64,000 nucleotides of DNA from an uncultured Oscillospiraceae bacterium (GCA_900544715.1 UQWL01000001.1:248001-312000), one strand, 5' to 3'; shown: positions 49,949-58,680, numbered from the stretch's first letter. The notes: generated by a model from the letters alone, not told the origin. Translations and numbers: made by a program.

Positions 49949-52463
49949 GTATCAGAAAGAGATTTCTTTCCCCTTGGGCGGAATTGGAAGCGGCTGTGTT
50001 GGCTTATCCGGCGACGGAAGGTTAATAGATTGGGAGCTTCACAGCCGGCCCAATAAACAAAGCGTAAATGGGTTTACGCATTTTGCCATCAAGGCACAGC
50101 AGGGGAATCATGTTTTGGGCGCCCGCGTTCTCCAATCGGATACGCGCAAGGATTTTATGGGGAGCAATCGTCAAGCGGCCCATTCCTGGGGATATGGGCA
50201 TGGGATCGACCGCAACACCATGGCGGGATTCGTCCATTTTAGGAATGTGACATTCCATGGGAATTTTCCTGTTGCAGAGGTGGAATACGGTGATCCGGAT
50301 TTTCCGGCTAGGATGCGGCTGACGGCGTTCAATCCCTTTATCCCCTCCAATGTGTTCGATAGTAGCCTGCCGGCCGCTTTTTTTGAATGGGAAATTCAAA
50401 ACACCTCTACACAGGAAATCACCTACACCATTGCGTTTTCTTGCCGAAACCCACTTTTAGGGCGGACGGCAAATCATAAAGCCAACGGCAAAGGATATAC
50501 CGGCGTCCGCTTTTCCAATTCCAATCTAAAGCATAATGCCGACGCCGGTACAGCCCTTATCGCAACAGATTGTGAAAACACTGCTATTCAGGAATATTGG
50601 TATCGTGGGGAATGGTTTGATGCGTTGACCACTTTCTGGAATGACTTTTCATCTCCCTGCCCGTTAAAAGAGCGTCATTATGCTCGCGGTAACAGAGGGG
50701 AAGGGGAGATGGCCACCCTTTCTTCCAGCATAACAATTCCGGCCGGCGGCACAGGGCGAATCTGTTTTTTGCTCACATGGCATTTTCAGCTGATGGAAAA
50801 ATATTGGGGGAAAAGCACCTTTGGGCGGCGATACCGTTGGAAGCAATACTATGTAAAAAGCTTTTGTGATGCGGCGGCGGTTGCCGATTATTGCTTTGCA
50901 AATTGGGCACGGCTGAAAGAAGAGACGTTTCTGTTCCGTGACACCTTGTTCCAGTCTGAAGTGCCCGAATGTGTCCTCGACGCCATTCAGGGCAATCTTG
51001 CGATTCTCAAAAGCAGCACCTGCTTGCGGCTGCAAGACGGCGCTTTTTACACCTTTGAGGGCTCGAATGCGGATAGCGGCAGCTGCGAGGGAAGCTGCAC
51101 GCATGTGTGGAATTATGCCTATGCACTGGCGTTTTTGTTTCCGGAGCTGGAGCGCTCTATGCGGGAATTGGAATATAGCAGCAGCCTGAAAAAAAGCGGG
51201 GCTGTTAATTTTCGACTGATGCTGCCGCTGCGTTCAAAGCATTTGTTTCGCGGGGTATGCGCCGATGGGCAAATGGGCGGCCTTCTAAAATTTTATCGTG
51301 AATGGATGCTCTGCGGCGACGAAAACTGGCGCAAAAAGTATTGGCCCGCCGTCCAGCGGTCCTTGGCCTTCGCATGGAGCGAAAAAAATCCATATCAGTG
51401 GGATCCGCAGCGCAAGGGCGTTTTTACCGGCCAGCAGCACCACACGCTGGATATGGAACTGTTCGGCCCCAATAGCTGGATTACCGGCTATTATCTTGCC
51501 GCCTTGCGTGCTGCGCAGGAGTTGGCTCGAGCGGATGGGGATGAGGCGGCAGCCAGGGAGTATAGCCAAATCTTTCAAAAGGGCAGCGCTTATGTGGAGC
51601 GCGAATTGTTCAACGGGCGGCACTACATTCAGCAAATCAACCTGAAAGATCCATCCGTGTTGAAACAGTTTGGAAAAGAGAAAGTTTATTGGAACACAGA
51701 AACGCAGGAGATGAAATATCAGTATGCAGAGGGTTGCGAGATTGATCAGGTGATCGCGCAATGGCATGCAAACCTTTTGGGGCTGGGCAGTGTTTTTCAG
51801 CCCGCTCATCTTCATCAGGCACTGGAGGAAATTTATCGGCAGAATTTCAAACAGATGCGCTCTTTCAACAACCCTTGCCGGGTTTACGCGGCGGACGGGG
51901 AGGCGGGCCTGGTGATCTGTAGCTGGGAGGGCGGCGCTCCCGCTATTCCGCTGCCATATGCACAGGAAACCATGTGTGGCTTTGAATATGCTGCGGCCTG
52001 TCTGATGCTACAGGAGGGCATGGAACGGCAGGCGCTGGAGATCGTTTCCGCCATACGCGCCCGCTACGATGGGCAAAAGCGCAACCCGTGGGCGGAAATT
52101 GAATGCGGCGGCAGTTACGTCCGTTCCCTTGCCTCCTACAGCCTGCTGCTCGCCTACAGCGGCCTGATTTTTGATCTGCCGCATCAGCGCATGGGCTTTC
52201 GCCCCCTGAAGCCAGGATCATATTTTTTTGCTTTAGACGGGTGTTGGGGAAGTGTACATTATTGCCGGGAAGAGATGAAAATTCAGATCCGCTATGGAAC
52301 GATACGGCTCAAACAGATCGCCGCGCCGTTTGAAGCGGTGTCACTTACGGTGAATAGCAACCCCGTGCCATTTACAACACATGGCAGAGAGCTTCTGCTA
52401 CAACAGGAAAGGACGATTGCGGCAGGAGATGCGATATGTATCAAGTTTTCCGTCAATGTGTAG
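49917..52463 (+). CDS. GH116-family beta-glycosidase
   Basis: An 848-residue cytoplasmic enzyme, no signal peptide. It has the N-terminal beta-sandwich with FPLGGIGSGCVGLSGDG and a catalytic (alpha/alpha)6 barrel containing YTFEGSN...CTHVWNYAYALAFLFPELE. By alignment to GBA2-type sequences the nucleophile would be the Glu of FEG (about residue 380) and the acid/base the Asp of HHTLD (about residue 512). Family members hydrolyse beta-glucosides, xylosides, N-acetylglucosaminides or glucosylceramide; which one applies here is unknown. GAAAGGATC precedes the ATG. Confidence 0.9.
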   Translation: MASIDFIYQNEYQKEISFPLGGIGSGCVGLSGDGRLIDWELHSRPNKQSVNGFTHFAIKAQQGNHVLGARVLQSDTRKDFMGSNRQAAHSWGYGHGIDRNTMAGFVHFRNVTFHGNFPVAEVEYGDPDFPARMRLTAFNPFIPSNVFDSSLPAAFFEWEIQNTSTQEITYTIAFSCRNPLLGRTANHKANGKGYTGVRFSNSNLKHNADAGTALIATDCENTAIQEYWYRGEWFDALTTFWNDFSSPCPLKERHYARGNRGEGEMATLSSSITIPAGGTGRICFLLTWHFQLMEKYWGKSTFGRRYRWKQYYVKSFCDAAAVADYCFANWARLKEETFLFRDTLFQSEVPECVLDAIQGNLAILKSSTCLRLQDGAFYTFEGSNADSGSCEGSCTHVWNYAYALAFLFPELERSMRELEYSSSLKKSGAVNFRLMLPLRSKHLFRGVCADGQMGGLLKFYREWMLCGDENWRKKYWPAVQRSLAFAWSEKNPYQWDPQRKGVFTGQQHHTLDMELFGPNSWITGYYLAALRAAQELARADGDEAAAREYSQIFQKGSAYVERELFNGRHYIQQINLKDPSVLKQFGKEKVYWNTETQEMKYQYAEGCEIDQVIAQWHANLLGLGSVFQPAHLHQALEEIYRQNFKQMRSFNNPCRVYAADGEAGLVICSWEGGAPAIPLPYAQETMCGFEYAAACLMLQEGMERQALEIVSAIRARYDGQKRNPWAEIECGGSYVRSLASYSLLLAYSGLIFDLPHQRMGFRPLKPGSYFFALDGCWGSVHYCREEMKIQIRYGTIRLKQIAAPFEAVSLTVNSNPVPFTTHGRELLLQQERTIAAGDAICIKFSVNV

Positions 52464-52592
52464 CGCAATCTCTTTATCCTCATCAAAGGGCGCGTTGCAA
52501 AACGCTCCTTGCGGAAACTCGTCATGAGACAAACCGTGGTTTCGGGCGCGCAAGGCCCGAAATTTGCCTGCGTGAGGCAAAAACAGTTTTTT

Positions 52593-52640
52593 AAAAGGGG
52601 CTGTTGCAAAATGCCTTGCATTTTGCAACAGCCCCTTTTT
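52593..52640 (+). terminator. Very strong hairpin terminator after GH116
   Basis: A perfect 22-bp stem (52593-52614 with 52618-52639; AAAAGGGGCTGTTGCAAAAT...) has a 3-base loop and ends in TTTTT. The preceding 100 bases hold smaller stems (TTTCGGGC/GCCCGAAA near 52535). The stem resembles intergenic palindromes dispersed in Clostridia. Confidence 0.8.
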
Positions 52641-52817
52641 GCCCTCATAAGCAGGTGAGGATGGCAGGTCGACGGCGGAGTTTTGTTTCTTAACAGGGGC
52701 TAGACCGTCTCCCTTATTGGGGAATTTGCTTTTTCAAAGCGCTCATTAGAATGAGAGCCGGTGCGCAATCATGATGGATTGGGTTACAAAGTATTCAGCG
52801 GGTGAGAATGAGCAAAA
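52641..52817. other. Spacer with no recognised gene
   Basis: I see no coding frame with a ribosome site, no promoter pair and no repeat that stands out between the two terminators. Confidence 0.4.
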
Positions 52818-52856
52818 AAACAGGGCGGCCTGGCCAATTGCCATACCGCCCTGTTT
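52818..52856 (-). terminator. Terminator after the 99-residue protein gene
   Basis: AAACAGGGCGG (52818-52828) pairs with CCGCCCTGTTT (52846-52856). On the minus strand the stem runs straight into TTTTTTT. Confidence 0.8.
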
Positions 52857-52901
52857 GGTTTTCCCACGGGTATGCACCGGGGGCGCTGCGTTGCCCGTGA
52901 T

Positions 52902-53201
52902 TTAGCTTTTTTGCAGCGCGCGATCTAACCAGATGGAGCCGACGTCCATCGCATCGTATAAACCATTTTTTTCGCTTTTTTTAACGATTCGCTCGCGCGG
53001 GCGGACATCCGGATCCGTGTTCATCAGTTGAACGGTCACCTTATTCGCAACCTCAAGCTCCTTGACCTTCTTTGTGCTGGTAATCTGCATCATGATAACG
53101 AACGGATCCGCCATGCTGCCATAGTAGAGCGTATTGCCCTTACGGACCAGAGGACGGCCCTTATACATTAAAAACGGCGCTTTTTTCTTGCTCTCCGCCA
53201 A
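52902..53201 (-). CDS. Conserved clostridial protein of unknown function
   Basis: A 99-residue soluble protein. The order FLMYKGRPLVRKGNTLYYGSM, DPFVIMMQI, VQLMNTD, KSEKNGLYDAMDVGSIWLDRAL matches a small protein I have seen in many Clostridia, but I know no function or named domain for it. The N-terminal half looks beta-rich. GGAGGAACTGG precedes the ATG on the minus strand. It lies in the same direction as ireB, separated by a terminator-like hairpin. Confidence 0.82.
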   Translation of the reverse strand: MAESKKKAPFLMYKGRPLVRKGNTLYYGSMADPFVIMMQITSTKKVKELEVANKVTVQLMNTDPDVRPRERIVKKSEKNGLYDAMDVGSIWLDRALQKS

Positions 53202-53310
53202 TTCCAGTTCCTCCTATTCTGCAAAGATCTATCCCGTACTAGAACTTATCTATCATAGCATACTTCCTGCCGATTGTCAAAAATGCAGCCGCCAAAGGCT
53301 CACAAAAAGA

Positions 53311-53332
53311 CGGCCCGCCGGCTGGCAGGCCG
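53311..53332 (-). terminator. Terminator after ireB
   Basis: CGGCC-c-GCC (53311-53319) pairs with GGC-a-GGCCG (53324-53332). On the minus strand it is followed by TCTTTTTG. Confidence 0.65.
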
Positions 53333-53362
53333 CCTCTCAGCCTTATGATACGCAAAAGGGGA

Positions 53363-53608
53363 CTATGCATCCAGATAACAGCGCACCAAAGCCTGCAGCA
53401 ATTCATCCCGGTCAAGCTTGCGGATAAGGCTTCTCGCATTGTTGTGCGTGGTGATATAGGTTGGGTCTTCTGAAAGGATGTAGCCAACGATCTGGCTGAT
53501 GGGGTTATACCCCTTCTCGCTGAGTGCGTCGTACACGGTGCGCAGCACCTGCCGCATCTCCTCGTCGCGCTCCTCTTTGATTGAGAATTGAATCGTTTTG
53601 TCCGTCAA
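53363..53608 (-). CDS. ireB: IreB-family regulatory phosphoprotein (UPF0297)
   Basis: An 81-residue protein with the full UPF0297 signature: the N-terminal Thr-containing segment [59 protein letters not shown]. In Enterococcus, IreB is phosphorylated by the PASTA kinase IreK and dampens cephalosporin resistance. TTG at 53608 is chosen as start because GGAGGT lies seven bases upstream; the ATG at 53623 overlaps that site. It usually precedes ruvX (yqgF) in Firmicutes, but no such gene follows here. Confidence 0.93.
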   Translation of the reverse strand: MTDKTIQFSIKEERDEEMRQVLRTVYDALSEKGYNPISQIVGYILSEDPTYITTHNNARSLIRKLDRDELLQALVRCYLDA

Positions 53609-53640
53609 TGCGTCCACCTCCATATCTACATATCTATTTT

Positions 53641-53669
53641 ATTATATACGACTTTTTCAATAAAAACAA
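53641..53669 (-). promoter_or_regulatory. Promoter of ireB
   Basis: On the minus strand TTGTTT (53669-53664), 17 bases, then TATAAT (53646-53641). Confidence 0.6.
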
Positions 53670-53982
53670 TGCAATCTGTCTATTTTCTGAAAGAAATTCA
53701 TAGCTCTCTCAAGCATGGCCTGCTGTGCGATGTATTTCGTTGCAAAATGGAGGAAATCAAAGGGGGAGGGAAAGGTTGCACAACTCCATCTACGCTGCGC
53801 AATAGCACTCCTTGCGTGACGCGTGCGTTGTGCCAAAACCGTATGGATGACCCGATTTTTATGATTTCCCCTAAAACGATGAAAAAACGAGAAAAAATGC
53901 AATTCACTTAGAAAAAAGGAGGTAAACAGCCTTTAAGATGATAAATGTCATGAAATCCCTAAACAAGGTCTGTAATCAGCTA
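53670..53982. other. Spacer with a G+C-richer repeat-like segment
   Basis: Between ireB and the DUF1836 gene an A+T-rich spacer contains a sharply different G+C-rich stretch at about 53762-53840. In one frame it reads GCTTPSTLRNSTPCVTRAL, a string I have seen in spurious short proteins from dispersed repeats of gut Clostridia. I see no convincing gene. A dispersed repeat fragment is possible but unproved. Confidence 0.35.
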
Positions 53983-54011
53983 TTGATGTTCATACGAACT
54001 CGTGATATTAT
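53983..54011 (+). promoter_or_regulatory. Promoter of the DUF1836 gene
   Basis: TTGATG (53983-53988), 17 bases, TATTAT (54006-54011), about 45 bases before the start codon. Confidence 0.55.
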
Positions 54012-54054
54012 ACAATCAACAAATCAAAAGATCAAACGAAAGGAGAAAGCCATC

Positions 54055-54621
54055 ATGTTTCAAACATTGCCGGGAACCCTGCTGGAGCGCAGGCAGACGG
54101 ATGGCCGCGGCGCCTACAGCTTGATTGAGCCGATCCTCTCTCTGACAAAGGGCCTGACGCTCTCCCAGATTCGAGAGCTGACGGGGCTGGAAAACTCCAC
54201 GGTTCAAAATTGGGTCAAGCGGGGCTGGGTGGCAAACCCAAAATCCAAGCGGTATGGGGAGCGCCAAGTGATGCGGATTATCCTGATCAATGCGTTGCGC
54301 GCGTCCCTTCAGTTGGACAGCATCGCCCAGCTGATGCAGTATCTCAACGGCAGCGTGGAGGATGTATCAGACGATATTATCTCAGACGGTGCGCTGTACG
54401 ACTACCTGTGCGCAATCGTATTTGAGCTTGAGGATACGCCTGTGATGGATGAAAAGAAGCTCGATGAAACCATTGCAGCACATATTTCCGGTTATCACGG
54501 CCCGGCGGAGGATTCCCGCGAAAAGCTGGGCAATACGCTCAAGATCATGACGTTCGCCTGCATCTCCTCCCGGCTCAGGCAAAAGGCGGAGGCGGAGATG
54601 AGCGCCATACTCGGGGGCTAA
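54055..54621 (+). CDS. DUF1836 MerR-like DNA-binding protein
   Basis: A 188-residue protein. A winged-helix/MerR-like motif covers about residues 35-80 (LTLSQIRELTGLENSTVQNWVKRGWV...KRYGERQVMRIILINALR), followed by a helical region (SLQLDSIAQLMQYLNG) as in DUF1836 proteins of Firmicutes. It is probably a transcriptional regulator with unknown targets. AAAGGAGAAAG precedes the ATG at 54055; an in-frame ATG at 53938 lies upstream of the promoter. The nfeD-SPFH pair that follows is one possible target. Confidence 0.88.
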   Translation: MFQTLPGTLLERRQTDGRGAYSLIEPILSLTKGLTLSQIRELTGLENSTVQNWVKRGWVANPKSKRYGERQVMRIILINALRASLQLDSIAQLMQYLNGSVEDVSDDIISDGALYDYLCAIVFELEDTPVMDEKKLDETIAAHISGYHGPAEDSREKLGNTLKIMTFACISSRLRQKAEAEMSAILGG

Positions 54622-54703
54622 GCTTGGGGCTGAGCAGTTTTCTATTGTCCTGTGGCTTCTGAATTGCGCATATCTATCAAAAAAGAGGAAAGGAGAGAAG
54701 AGT

Positions 54704-55147
54704 ATGGAACCCAACACGGTCATGCTGTTTGTCTGGATCGGCCTGATGGTTGCGTTTACCGTTATCGAGGCGGTTACCGTGCAGCTTGTCACCATCTGGT
54801 TCGCCGTGGGCAGCTTAGTTGCCCTCATTGCGAATATCGCAGGCGCGAACATAGTGGTGCAGTGGATCGTCTTTGTGGCAGTATCCGCCGTTTGCCTGCT
54901 GGCAACCCGGCCGCTTGTCAAAAAGGTGGTCAATGCCAAGGCGCAGCCAACCAACGCGGACCGGTGCATCGGCGCGACCGCCCTCGTGACGGAGGCGATC
55001 AACAATGAGATCGGAACAGGTCAGGTCAATGTCAAGGGGATCATCTGGACGGCCCGCTCCCTGGGCGGGGAGCAAATTGAAAAAGGCGCCAATGTTGTGA
55101 TAGAGAAAATCGAAGGCGTCAAGGTTCTTGTTACCCGCGCGTCCTGA
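54704..55147 (+). CDS. NfeD-like membrane protein
   Basis: A 147-residue protein with three hydrophobic helices (about residues 5-75: MLFVWIGLMVAFTVIEAVT, IWFAVGSLVALIANI, WIVFVAVSAVCLLA) and a C-terminal OB-fold of NfeD type (GATALVTEAINNEIGTGQVNVKGIIWTA...IEKGANVVIEKIEGVKVLV). NfeD proteins partner with SPFH/flotillin-type proteins in membrane microdomains. The next gene encodes such a partner, 74 bases away, so the two are one operon. GGAAAGGAGAGAAG precedes the ATG. Confidence 0.92.
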   Translation: MEPNTVMLFVWIGLMVAFTVIEAVTVQLVTIWFAVGSLVALIANIAGANIVVQWIVFVAVSAVCLLATRPLVKKVVNAKAQPTNADRCIGATALVTEAINNEIGTGQVNVKGIIWTARSLGGEQIEKGANVVIEKIEGVKVLVTRAS

Positions 55148-55221
55148 AGAAAGGGGCGCAATCGTCCAAATGGAACAGGGGAAAACCCCTGTCCAAATAA
55201 AAATTGAGGAGGAACTCTAGT

Positions 55222-56148
55222 ATGGGATGGTTATTTACACTGCTTGGTATCCTGCTGTTTGTGCTGATTATTGTGGTGCTCAATATCAAAATTGTGCCGC
55301 AGTCGAAAGCGTACGTCATTGAAAGGCTCGGCACCTACCATGCCACATGGGAAACCGGCCTGCACGTAAAGATTCCGTTTTTGGAGCGCGTTGCAAAGGT
55401 CGTCTCCCTGAAAGAGCAGGTGGCGGATTTCCCGCCGCAGCCCGTTATCACGAAGGATAACGTTACGATGCAGATCGATACCGTTATCTTCTTCCAGATC
55501 ACGGATGCCAAGCTTTATACCTACGGCGTAGAGCGCCCGATTTCCGCAATTGAAAACCTCACCGCGACCACCCTGCGTAACATCATCGGCGAGATGGAGC
55601 TCGATCATACGCTCACCTCCCGCGATACGATCAACGCGAAAATCCGCGGTATCCTCGACGAAGCGACCGACCCCTGGGGCATCAAGGTCAACCGTGTGGA
55701 GCTGAAGAATATCGTGCCGCCCGCCGAGATTCAGGATGCAATGGAGAAGCAGATGAAGGCGGAACGCCAGCGCCGTGAATCCATCCTGCGCGCTGAAGGT
55801 GAAAAGGCCAGCAAAATCCTGGTTGCCGAAGGCCAGAAGGAAAGCCAGATCCTCGCCGCGGAAGGTGAGAAGCAGGCCGCGATCCTGCACGCAGAGGCTG
55901 TGAAGGAAGCGAAAATCCGCGAGGCAGAAGGCCAGGCACAGGCAATCCTTGCCGTGCAGCAGGCGGAGGCGGAAGGAATCCGCATGATTAACGAGGCAGC
56001 CCCGGGCGAGGGCGTGATCACCATCAAGAGCCTGGAGGCCTTCCAGAAGGCAGCCGACGGGCAGGCGACGAAGATCATCATTCCGTCCGATATTCAGGGC
56101 CTGGCAGGCCTTGCAACGAGCGCGGGCGAATTGCTGCGCAAGGAATAA
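55222..56148 (+). CDS. SPFH/band-7 domain protein (paraslipin/QmcA-like)
   Basis: A 308-residue protein. An N-terminal transmembrane anchor (residues 3-24) is followed by the SPFH domain (VPQSKAYVIERLGTYHATWETGLH, DNVTMQIDTVIFFQI, MELDHTLTSRDTIN), then an Ala/Glu-rich coiled coil with repeating AEGEK/AEGQ units (about residues 195-260). It probably forms ring-shaped membrane scaffolds with the NfeD protein and protects or organises membrane proteins. GAGGAGGAAC precedes the ATG at 55222. Length and domain order match the paraslipin class. Confidence 0.94.
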   Translation: MGWLFTLLGILLFVLIIVVLNIKIVPQSKAYVIERLGTYHATWETGLHVKIPFLERVAKVVSLKEQVADFPPQPVITKDNVTMQIDTVIFFQITDAKLYTYGVERPISAIENLTATTLRNIIGEMELDHTLTSRDTINAKIRGILDEATDPWGIKVNRVELKNIVPPAEIQDAMEKQMKAERQRRESILRAEGEKASKILVAEGQKESQILAAEGEKQAAILHAEAVKEAKIREAEGQAQAILAVQQAEAEGIRMINEAAPGEGVITIKSLEAFQKAADGQATKIIIPSDIQGLAGLATSAGELLRKE

Positions 56149-56179
56149 AAGCAGTAAATTAAAATTTGTTTTGCGTGAA

Positions 56180-56300
56180 ATAGCTCGGAGCAGCCATCCG
56201 AAGGGAGGTTGCTCCGGGCTTCTTGCTGCCTGCAGGCGCAACAACACCTTGCTCCGCCAGGCTTGGATAAAGGCCCATCGCAACCTCCCGGAGCAAAGAG
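56180..56300. other. Structured intergenic region with repeated GGAGCAACCTCC-type arms
   Basis: The motif GGAGCA-CC-TCC occurs three times within 120 bases, twice in one orientation and once inverted. Two alternative stems result: a short hairpin at about 56185-56215 (GGAGCAGCCATCC with GGAGGTTGCTCC), and a long-range 10-bp stem GGGAGGTTGC with GCAACCTCCC that encloses a GCCTGCAGGC palindrome. No T-run follows on either side. It may be the SPFH operon's 3' end or a non-coding RNA. Confidence 0.4.
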
Positions 56301-56366
56301 ATATGCCCGGCTCACGGGCGCAGGTATATTTGCACTCAATAAATCCATCCTTATATCGTCCACAGG

Positions 56367-56395
56367 TTGACAATTTGAATTTTTTTTGATAAAAT
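56367..56395 (+). promoter_or_regulatory. Promoter of tRNA-Ser
   Basis: TTGACA (56367-56372), 17 bases, TAAAAT (56390-56395), about 50 bases before the tRNA. Confidence 0.75.
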
Positions 56396-56450
56396 CAAAA
56401 ACTGTCACATAGGTAAGGCGCTTTGTGACCGGCGCTTTCCGAAGATAGAT

Positions 56451-56542
56451 GGAGACGTATCGAAGTGGTCATAACGAGAACGACTCGAAATCGTTTTGGC
56501 GTGATGAGCGCCACGTGGGTTCGAATCCCACCGTCTCCGCCA
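56451..56542 (+). tRNA. tRNA-Ser (anticodon CGA)
   Basis: A complete class II tRNA: acceptor GGAGACG/CGTCTCC, D arm with AGTGGT, anticodon stem AACGA/TCGTT with loop CTCGAAA (anticodon CGA, reads UCG), a long variable arm typical of serine (TTGGCGTGATGAGCGCCAC), T arm GTGGG-TTCGAAT-CCCAC, discriminator G, and an encoded CCA at 56540-56542. Confidence 0.96.
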
Positions 56543-56693
56543 CTAGGCAGGGCCTGAAGCCAATACGTGCTCCAGGCTTTTTCCTTTGCTCAAGCAAAAC
56601 TGCCCGCGTAGGGGCATCAGTTTTCACCTCTTGATGAAGATGAAGCAGTCGAAGCATTTTGTTTTTTCTTAAAAAAGGAGTGCTCGTCCGCAT

Positions 56694-56735
56694 AATAGGC
56701 AGGGCCGTTTGACGGCTCTGCCTATTATTTTATGG
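56694..56735 (+). terminator. Terminator downstream of tRNA-Ser
   Basis: AATAGGCAGGGCCGT (56694-56708) pairs with ACGGCTCTGCCTATT (56712-56726) with one wobble pair. ATTTTAT follows. Confidence 0.75.
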
Positions 56736-56837
56736 GGAGGGTGGGGAATACATTGAAAATATTAAAAAGTAGCATGGGGCGGCTCTCAAAGCTTACGTCC
56801 ATTGGGAGGAAAGTATCACTCATTCAAAATTCAAAAC

Positions 56838-56999
56838 ATGCTGGTTCCTTCGTACATTGCAGTTAGAAAAGATACTATTACATGTTTAGAAAAGGAACAA
56901 ATTAAGTCTGATAAAGATACGCAGGCTTTGCAAATCTTTATTGAAAGAATGAAATCCATTTTTGATGAAGAGTTTCGCCAAAGTCGACCGATGGAATGA
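56838..56999 (+). CDS. Possible short hypothetical protein (weak)
   Basis: A 53-codon frame opens at an ATG (56838); a TTG-led extension begins at 56802. It encodes a lysine-rich, probably helical peptide (LEKEQIKSDKDTQALQIFIERM). It is markedly A+T-rich next to G+C-rich neighbours. There is no clear ribosome site at the ATG. It may be a remnant of a longer foreign gene. The rest of 56736-57148 shows nothing else I can name. Confidence 0.25.
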   Translation: MLVPSYIAVRKDTITCLEKEQIKSDKDTQALQIFIERMKSIFDEEFRQSRPME

Positions 57000-57148
57000 T
57001 AATGAAAAAAGTTTCATTTTTTATGAATCTGAGCCTGGGCGCGATTCGCGGTCGGGATCAGATTTTGATATCCTACAAATAAATGGCCGGTAGTTCATTA
57101 TTTACTTTTCGCCGGCGGTGTGCGATAATGAAAAAAAGGGGTGGTTTT

Positions 57149-58381
57149 ATGTGCGACACTTTGTATTTAAAACGAGAACGAAGTGTTTTTTTTGGTAAAA
57201 ACAGCGATCGCTCGCCAAACGAAGCGCATTTGATGCTTCGGGTTCCCGCAAGGGAATATGCAGAGGGGGAGATGCTGCGTGCAACCTATATCAGCGTGCC
57301 TCAAGTGAGGCGTACATATGCCTGTGTGCTGCTCAAGCCGCATTGGATTTGGGGCGCGGAGATGGGCTGGAACGAGTTCGGCCTGAATATCGGCAACGAG
57401 GCCGTTTTTACGAGAGAAAAGCGGGAGAAGCAGGCCGGGCTGATCGGCATGGATCTTTTGCGGCTGGCGCTGGAAAGGTGCCGCAGCGCAAAAGAGGCGC
57501 TGGAGCTGATTACAGCCATGATCGGGGAATATGGGCAGGGCGGCAACTGCGGCTTCCACAAAGCTTTTTATTATGACAACGCCTTTTTGATTGCGGATGA
57601 ACAGGAAGCCTATGTGCTGGAAACGGCGGGGAGAAGCTGGGCCGTCAAAAAAGCCGGCGAGGTGGAGACGATCTCCAACTGCTTCGGGCTGCGCACGGAT
57701 TATGAGGATGCTTCGGCTGGCGTAACCGGCGATTTCAGGAAGGCACATCAAAACCATCTTGTCACGGCGGTTGCCGGCGCGGAGAAACGCCGCGCGGCTT
57801 CGCGCGCCGTGCTCAGCGGGGCGGGCGAGCCGTTTGCATTGATGATGAAAGCCCTGAAGAGCCATGAGTCGGAAGCGGTAGATATCCACACAAGCTCTAC
57901 CGCGAGCGTGTGCATGCACGCGGGGAATCTGTTTGGCGACCAAACGACTGGGAGCTATTGCGGCGAAATCAACCGGCTCTATTTTGTGACGGGCAGCTCT
58001 TTTCCGTGCCTGTCGATCTATAAGCCCCTGTCTCCGGCCGCCGGAGTGCTGCCCTCTGATGAAAAGGAGGCGCTCCAGTATTGGCTCAAGCGCGAGCTGC
58101 TGCACAGGCACCTGATGAGCGGCAATATTGACGAGGCGGATTATTTGAAACAGGCCGCCGGGCTGCAGCGCAAATTCCTCGCTTCGGCGCTGGCAGCGCG
58201 GGATACCAGCGGGCTGGAAGCAGTATCCGCAGCGTGCTTTGCCGAGGAGGAGGCCTTTGTGGAGGCTTTTTTGAAAGAAGCGGGCGGCAAAAAAATCAAC
58301 GTTCCGGGCCAAACGTATTTTTGCCGCTACTGGCGCAAAAAAAATGAAGAGCTGGCGCGGGAATATGCGCTGTCCATTTGA
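57149..58381 (+). CDS. C69/secernin-family Ntn hydrolase (dipeptidase-like)
   Basis: A 410-residue protein that starts MCDTLYL. After removal of Met, Cys would be the N-terminal nucleophile of an Ntn hydrolase, as in secernins and C69 dipeptidases. Other blocks: FFGKNSDRSPNEAHLML, WIWGAEMGWNEFGLNIGNEAV, GGNCGFHKAFYYDNAFLIAD. ATG at 57149 follows AAAGGGGTGG; upstream in-frame codons would bury the nucleophile. The substrate, a dipeptide or an amide, is unknown. It is not obviously in an operon. Confidence 0.88.
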   Translation: MCDTLYLKRERSVFFGKNSDRSPNEAHLMLRVPAREYAEGEMLRATYISVPQVRRTYACVLLKPHWIWGAEMGWNEFGLNIGNEAVFTREKREKQAGLIGMDLLRLALERCRSAKEALELITAMIGEYGQGGNCGFHKAFYYDNAFLIADEQEAYVLETAGRSWAVKKAGEVETISNCFGLRTDYEDASAGVTGDFRKAHQNHLVTAVAGAEKRRAASRAVLSGAGEPFALMMKALKSHESEAVDIHTSSTASVCMHAGNLFGDQTTGSYCGEINRLYFVTGSSFPCLSIYKPLSPAAGVLPSDEKEALQYWLKRELLHRHLMSGNIDEADYLKQAAGLQRKFLASALAARDTSGLEAVSAACFAEEEAFVEAFLKEAGGKKINVPGQTYFCRYWRKKNEELAREYALSI

Positions 58382-58476
58382 GAAATCCATCGTTTCAATC
58401 AGAAAGGCTGCTCAAAATTTTGAATGCATCAAAACGGTAATTTTGCAGTTTGGTGCAAAAGAGGATGGTTGTATGC

Positions 58477-58680
58477 ATGCAGTACCAAAGCGTATATGAT
58501 CTGATCCAGTGGGCCTTCATCCGGGAATACCGGCCCACGCCGGAGCAGGCGGGGGAGACGGTAACCGTGGTGCGCGCTTTGCTGCAAAAATACGCGGCGG
58601 CAATTCCAAATGATCCCACATTGCCTTATATGAAAGTGAAAGGCAGCGGGAAACCGCGTTGCTTTGCCCTCCAAAAGTAA
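58477..58680 (+). CDS. Small hypothetical protein
   Basis: A 67-residue soluble protein (MQYQSVYDLIQWAFIREY, PTPEQAGETVTVVRALLQKYAAAIP, TLPYMKVKGSGKPRCFAL). Codon use resembles the neighbours and the ATG has GAGGAT about ten bases upstream, so it is probably real. I recognise no family. It lies 95 bases after the C69 gene and before a strong terminator, suggesting it is the last gene of that transcript. Confidence 0.55.
   Translation: MQYQSVYDLIQWAFIREYRPTPEQAGETVTVVRALLQKYAAAIPNDPTLPYMKVKGSGKPRCFALQK

Noticed and set aside
57167..58390. 407-codon leftward frame opposite the C69 hydrolase gene
   Set aside because: Shadow of the hydrolase; the plus-strand product starts with the expected nucleophile Cys and carries family motifs.
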